DNA of 8,651 bases from an uncultured Dechloromonas sp. Lineage in GTDB: Bacteria; Pseudomonadota; Gammaproteobacteria; Burkholderiales; Rhodocyclaceae. Below, in pieces: positions 6,102 through 8,651 of this stretch. The DNA lies in NCBI GenBank assembly GCA_946477505.1, contig CAMKYP010000139.1, positions 1 through 8,651 on the forward strand, read 5' to 3'. The notes beneath the pieces were generated by a model. That model was not told the DNA's origin. It was given only the letters and a program-made list of their open reading frames with translations, and ran no database searches. A program made the translations under genes and the position numbers. Numbering within the stretch: the first letter of the stretch is position 1; the number at the start of each line of letters is the position of its first letter.

Positions 6102-7058
6102 ATGAGCGCCAACGACTACGGCATCGCCCACCAACTTGCCCCCGAACTGGGCGTCGACACATGGCACGATGCGGCCGGACAGCCGCTGGCCGCCTACGGA
6201 CTGGCAGACATGCCGGGGCGCTACAAGCTGATTTTCTGCTTCCAGGACAACTGCCCGGGTTGCCACCGCAGCGGTTTCCCCACGCTGATCAAGCTGTTCG
6301 AGGCATTCCGCCGCTCGCCGACCATCAATTTCGCCGCCGTCCAGACCGTCTTCGAGGAATTCGAGCACAACACCGCCGAGCGCGGCTTCGCCAACCAGCA
6401 GCGCTACGCCCTGCCCATTCCCTTCGGCCACGATGCCGGCCCGGACGGGACCGGTTCCGCGCTGATGAAGCGCTACCGCAGCGGCGGCACGCCGTGGTTC
6501 ATCCTGATCGACCCCAACGGCGTCGTCCTCTTCAACCACTACCACGTCGACGCCGACCGCCTGATCGACTACCTGCGCGATGCCGAAGCCAAAGGCGCCG
6601 CCCCGGTTCCCGCTGGCGTCCTGAACTGGGCAGGGGTGCTGCGCCTGGCGCGCGACGGCAACCCCGAGCCGCCGCGCCGCCTCGAACTGGGCGACACCGA
6701 GTGGCGCGCCCGCCTGACGCCGGAGCAGTTTCACGTCACCCGCCGGAAAGGCACCGAACCTGCCCACAGTTCGGCCATGTGCGCTCTCTTCGAGCCCGGC
6801 CGCTATGCCTGTGCCTGCTGCGGCACCGAACTGTTTGACGCGGGCAGCAAGTTCGACAGCCGCAGCGGCTGGCCGAGCTTCACCCAGGCCCTGTCGCCCG
6901 ATGTCGTCGCCTATCACGCCGACGCCAGCCACGGCATGCAGCGCATCGAAACCACCTGCAACATCTGCGACGCCCACCTCGGTCACGTTTTCCCCGACGG
7001 CCCGGCGCCGAGCGGCCTGCGCTACTGCATCAACGCCCTCGCGCTCAGCAAGTGCTGA
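6102..7058 (+). CDS. msrB: Thioredoxin-like domain fused to methionine-R-sulfoxide reductase (MsrB)
   Basis: This is a 318-residue two-domain protein. Residues about 35-165 form a thioredoxin-fold domain, with a redox motif NCPGCH (C51, C54) after a beta strand (YKLIFCF) and a probable cis-proline in GGTPWFILID (T130-P131). Residues about 200-318 are a complete MsrB domain, which reduces protein-bound methionine-R-sulfoxide. It has zinc cysteine pairs C237/C240 and C286/C289, the GWPSF and HLGHVFPDG motifs, and catalytic C309 in RYCINALAL. C227 (AMCALFEPG) is a candidate resolving cysteine. The linker (about 166-199) is Pro/Ala/Arg-rich. There is no signal peptide, so the protein is probably cytosolic. 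The natural inference is that the N-terminal domain re-reduces the MsrB domain. A GGAG (6091-6094) precedes the ATG, and the 11-nt gap from selO suggests one transcript. The exact thioredoxin-like subfamily is unsure. Confidence 0.93.
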   Translation: MSANDYGIAHQLAPELGVDTWHDAAGQPLAAYGLADMPGRYKLIFCFQDNCPGCHRSGFPTLIKLFEAFRRSPTINFAAVQTVFEEFEHNTAERGFANQQRYALPIPFGHDAGPDGTGSALMKRYRSGGTPWFILIDPNGVVLFNHYHVDADRLIDYLRDAEAKGAAPVPAGVLNWAGVLRLARDGNPEPPRRLELGDTEWRARLTPEQFHVTRRKGTEPAHSSAMCALFEPGRYACACCGTELFDAGSKFDSRSGWPSFTQALSPDVVAYHADASHGMQRIETTCNICDAHLGHVFPDGPAPSGLRYCINALALSKC

Positions 7059-7077
7059 GCCGGCGCTGATCGCCGGC
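7059..7077 (+). terminator. GC-only hairpin after msrB, weak terminator candidate
   Basis: GCCGGCG (7059-7065) pairs perfectly with CGCCGGC (7071-7077) around the loop CTGAT. It starts immediately after the msrB stop codon. There is no T-run after it, so it may act as a pause site or 3'-end stabiliser, or through a different termination route. Confidence 0.4.
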
Positions 7078-7106
7078 CAAGGCGCCCACCCCCGGGCCGG
7101 CGGCGC

Positions 7107-7112
7107 TATACT
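7107..7112 (+). promoter_or_regulatory. Possible -10 box upstream of glpK
   Basis: TATACT matches the TATAAT consensus at five of six positions and lies about 30 nt before the glpK ATG in otherwise GC-rich sequence. No acceptable -35 box is seen at 16-18 bp spacing and there is no extended -10 TG. If it is real, the promoter probably needs an activator. Confidence 0.35.
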
Positions 7113-7129
7113 GCCGGCATCGCCCCTGC

Positions 7130-7134
7130 AGGAG
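7130..7134 (+). promoter_or_regulatory. Ribosome binding site of glpK
   Basis: AGGAG lies 6 nt before the ATG at 7141. It fixes the glpK start even though the same reading frame is open far upstream, overlapping msrB. Confidence 0.75.
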
Positions 7135-7140
7135 CCTGCC

Positions 7141-8649
7141 ATGCCCAGCGGTACGGAACGTTTTGTCCTGGCCCTCGACCAAGGCACAACCAGCAGCCGC
7201 GCCATCCTGTTCGACCGTTCCGGCAATATCCGCGGTTTGGCCCAGCAGGAAATCCCCCAGCACTACCCGCAACCCGGCTGGGTCGAGCACGACGCCGGCG
7301 ACATCTGGGAATCGCAGCTGGCCGTGGCACGCGCCGCCCTGCGCGACAGCGGCATCCGGGCCGACCAGCTGGCCGCCGTCGGCATCACCAACCAGCGCGA
7401 AACGACCGTGCTCTGGGATCGCGTCACCGGCCAAGCGCTGCACCGCGCCATCGTCTGGCAGGACCGGCGCACCGCCGGCCTCTGCGACGACCTGCGTGCC
7501 GCCGGCCATGCCACCCTGTTCGCCGAACGTACCGGCCTCGTGCTCGATGCCTATTTCTCCGGTACCAAGCTGAAATGGCTGCTGGACAACATCCCCGGCG
7601 CCCGTGCCCGCGCCGAACGCGGCGAGTTGGCCTTCGGCACCGTCGACAGCTGGCTGGCCTGGCATCTATCCGGCGGCCGGGAGCACGTCACCGACCCGTC
7701 GAATGCCGCGCGCACGCTGCTGTTCGACATTCACCGCCGCTGCTGGGACGACGAACTGCTCGCCCGGCTCGACATTCCGCCATCGGTTCTGCCACGCATC
7801 GTCGACAGCAGCGGCCCCATCGCCACGCTGGACACCCGCTGGCTGGGCTGTGCGGTGCCGCTGGCCGGCATCGCCGGCGACCAGCAGGCGGCGACCTTCG
7901 GCCAGGCCTGTCTGGAGCACGGCATGGCAAAGAATACCTACGGCACCGGCTGCTTCCTGCTCATGAACACCGGCGACCGGCCGATGGCCTCGCGCCACCG
8001 CCTGCTGACCACGGTCGGCTGGCAGTGCCACGCTAAAACCACTTACTTGCTCGAAGGCAGCGTCTTCATGGGCGGCGCCACGGTGCAATGGCTGCGCGAC
8101 GGGCTGGGGCTGATTTCCAACTCGGCTGAAGTCGAAACACTGGCCGCCAGCGTGCCGGACAACGGCGGCGTTTATCTCGTCCCCGCCCACGCCGGGCTCG
8201 GGGCGCCGCACTGGGACCCGCAGGCCCGCGGCGCCCTGTTCGGCCTGACACGCGGTTCGACCAAAGCCCACATCGCCCGCGCCGCGCTCGAAGCCATCGC
8301 CTTCCAGAGCGCCGATTTGCTGGCCGCAATGGAAAAGGATGCCGGCCACCCCCTCAGCGAATTGCGTGTCGATGGCGGCGCGGCGCGCAACGACCTGTTG
8401 ATGCAATTTCAGGCCGACCTGCTCGGCGTGCCGGTCGTTCGCCCGCGCGTCACCGAAACCACGGCGCTGGGCGCCGCCTACCTGGCCGGCCTGGCGGTCG
8501 GCTTCTGGCAGGACGAGGCCGAACTGGCTGCGTTGTGGCAGGCCGAGCGCCGCTTCGAGCCGGCCATGCCGGAAACGCGCCGTACCACGCTGTTCTCCGA
8601 ATGGCAGCGCTCCGTCGAACGCGCGCTCAACTGGGCTAGACCGACATGA
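7141..8649 (+). CDS. glpK: Glycerol kinase GlpK
   Basis: This 502-residue FGGY-family kinase phosphorylates glycerol with ATP to sn-glycerol 3-phosphate in the cytosol. Its length equals that of E. coli GlpK. The ATP-binding start LALDQGTTSSR contains D13 to R20. The expected glycerol contacts are present: R86-E87, W106, Y138 (AYFSGTKLKW) and D247 in GIAGDQQAATFGQ. The C-terminal half has NTYGTGCF, GAPHWDPQARGALFGLTRG and the adenosine-binding DGGAARND. The E. coli allosteric loop for fructose-1,6-bisphosphate (GGKGGTR) is not conserved: the stretch before GIAGDQ reads TRWLGCAVPLA, and A238 sits where Arg236 would align. The E. coli EIIA-Glc binding segment near the C-terminus is also unrecognisable. 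The start is fixed by an AGGAG site 6 nt upstream. The stop overlaps an ATG, so another gene of the operon probably follows. Confidence 0.96.
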   Translation: MPSGTERFVLALDQGTTSSRAILFDRSGNIRGLAQQEIPQHYPQPGWVEHDAGDIWESQLAVARAALRDSGIRADQLAAVGITNQRETTVLWDRVTGQALHRAIVWQDRRTAGLCDDLRAAGHATLFAERTGLVLDAYFSGTKLKWLLDNIPGARARAERGELAFGTVDSWLAWHLSGGREHVTDPSNAARTLLFDIHRRCWDDELLARLDIPPSVLPRIVDSSGPIATLDTRWLGCAVPLAGIAGDQQAATFGQACLEHGMAKNTYGTGCFLLMNTGDRPMASRHRLLTTVGWQCHAKTTYLLEGSVFMGGATVQWLRDGLGLISNSAEVETLAASVPDNGGVYLVPAHAGLGAPHWDPQARGALFGLTRGSTKAHIARAALEAIAFQSADLLAAMEKDAGHPLSELRVDGGAARNDLLMQFQADLLGVPVVRPRVTETTALGAAYLAGLAVGFWQDEAELAALWQAERRFEPAMPETRRTTLFSEWQRSVERALNWARPT

Positions 8650-8651
8650 CC
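8646..8651 (+). CDS. Possible start of the next gene, cut by the window edge
   Basis: ATGACC at 8646-8651 begins inside the glpK stop as an ATGA overlap, the same arrangement as copA/cueR. Only two codons (Met-Thr) are visible, so no identity can be given. A glycerol 3-phosphate dehydrogenase or other glp gene would fit by context only. Confidence 0.35.

Noticed and set aside
5068..6162. A 364-codon open frame on the - strand across selO.
   Set aside because: It mirrors the selO coding sequence and has Gly/Val/Arg-rich low-complexity composition, typical of antisense frames in GC-rich genes.
6805..7140. The glpK frame is open upstream to 6805, suggesting a 614-residue protein.
   Set aside because: This extension overlaps the well-conserved MsrB domain in another frame, has low-complexity Ala/Pro/Ser composition, and an AGGAG site marks the ATG at 7141. 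It is an effect of high GC content.
6066..7226. A 386-codon open frame on the - strand across msrB.
   Set aside because: The + strand encodes clear thioredoxin and MsrB motifs here. The antisense product has no recognisable domain and spans gene boundaries.

Overview
The window is GC-rich, almost fully coding and all on the + strand. It reads as chromosome of a betaproteobacterium, possibly Rhodocyclales (Dechloromonas/Azonexus-like). This placement rests only on protein flavour and GC-rich codon use, and no rRNA or marker gene is present to confirm it. I see no tRNA, rRNA, CRISPR array, insertion sequence or transposase.

Layout from left to right. (1) Positions 1-858 hold an unrecognised 284+ residue protein whose frame is open to the left edge, so it may be the C-terminal part of a longer protein. 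Its stop codon lies inside a perfect 10-bp hairpin. (2) Positions 904-1479 encode an HD-domain nucleotidase-like protein of the HDDC2/YfbR group. (3) Positions 1550-4437 form a complete copper-efflux module. It has a MerR-type promoter with a CueR operator and a 19-bp spacer, the Cu(+)-exporting P1B-type ATPase copA, and, overlapping by ATGA, its regulator cueR. (4) Positions 4606-7058 hold selO (protein adenylyltransferase) followed after 11 nt by a thioredoxin-like/MsrB fusion protein, which together look like a redox-protection pair. (5) Positions 7141-8649 encode glycerol kinase glpK, whose stop overlaps the ATG of a next gene that runs off the right edge.

Copper sensing and export form one self-contained circuit: CueR senses cytosolic Cu(+), activates the promoter before copA, and thereby also its own transcription. 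SelO and the Trx-MsrB fusion are plausibly co-transcribed. SelO attaches AMP to proteins involved in redox balance, and MsrB repairs methionine-R-sulfoxide with a fused redox domain that may supply its electrons. The copper and redox genes are linked by stress physiology only loosely, since copper stress is oxidative. A 168-nt gap separates them and I see no proof of shared regulation.

Most of the window is ordinary, well-understood metabolism. The items that most merit a second look are the unknown first protein, the Trx-MsrB fusion beside selO, and the apparent loss of the fructose-1,6-bisphosphate regulatory loop in GlpK. The textbook CueR promoter also matters, because its -35 box could be mistaken for a TTG start codon.
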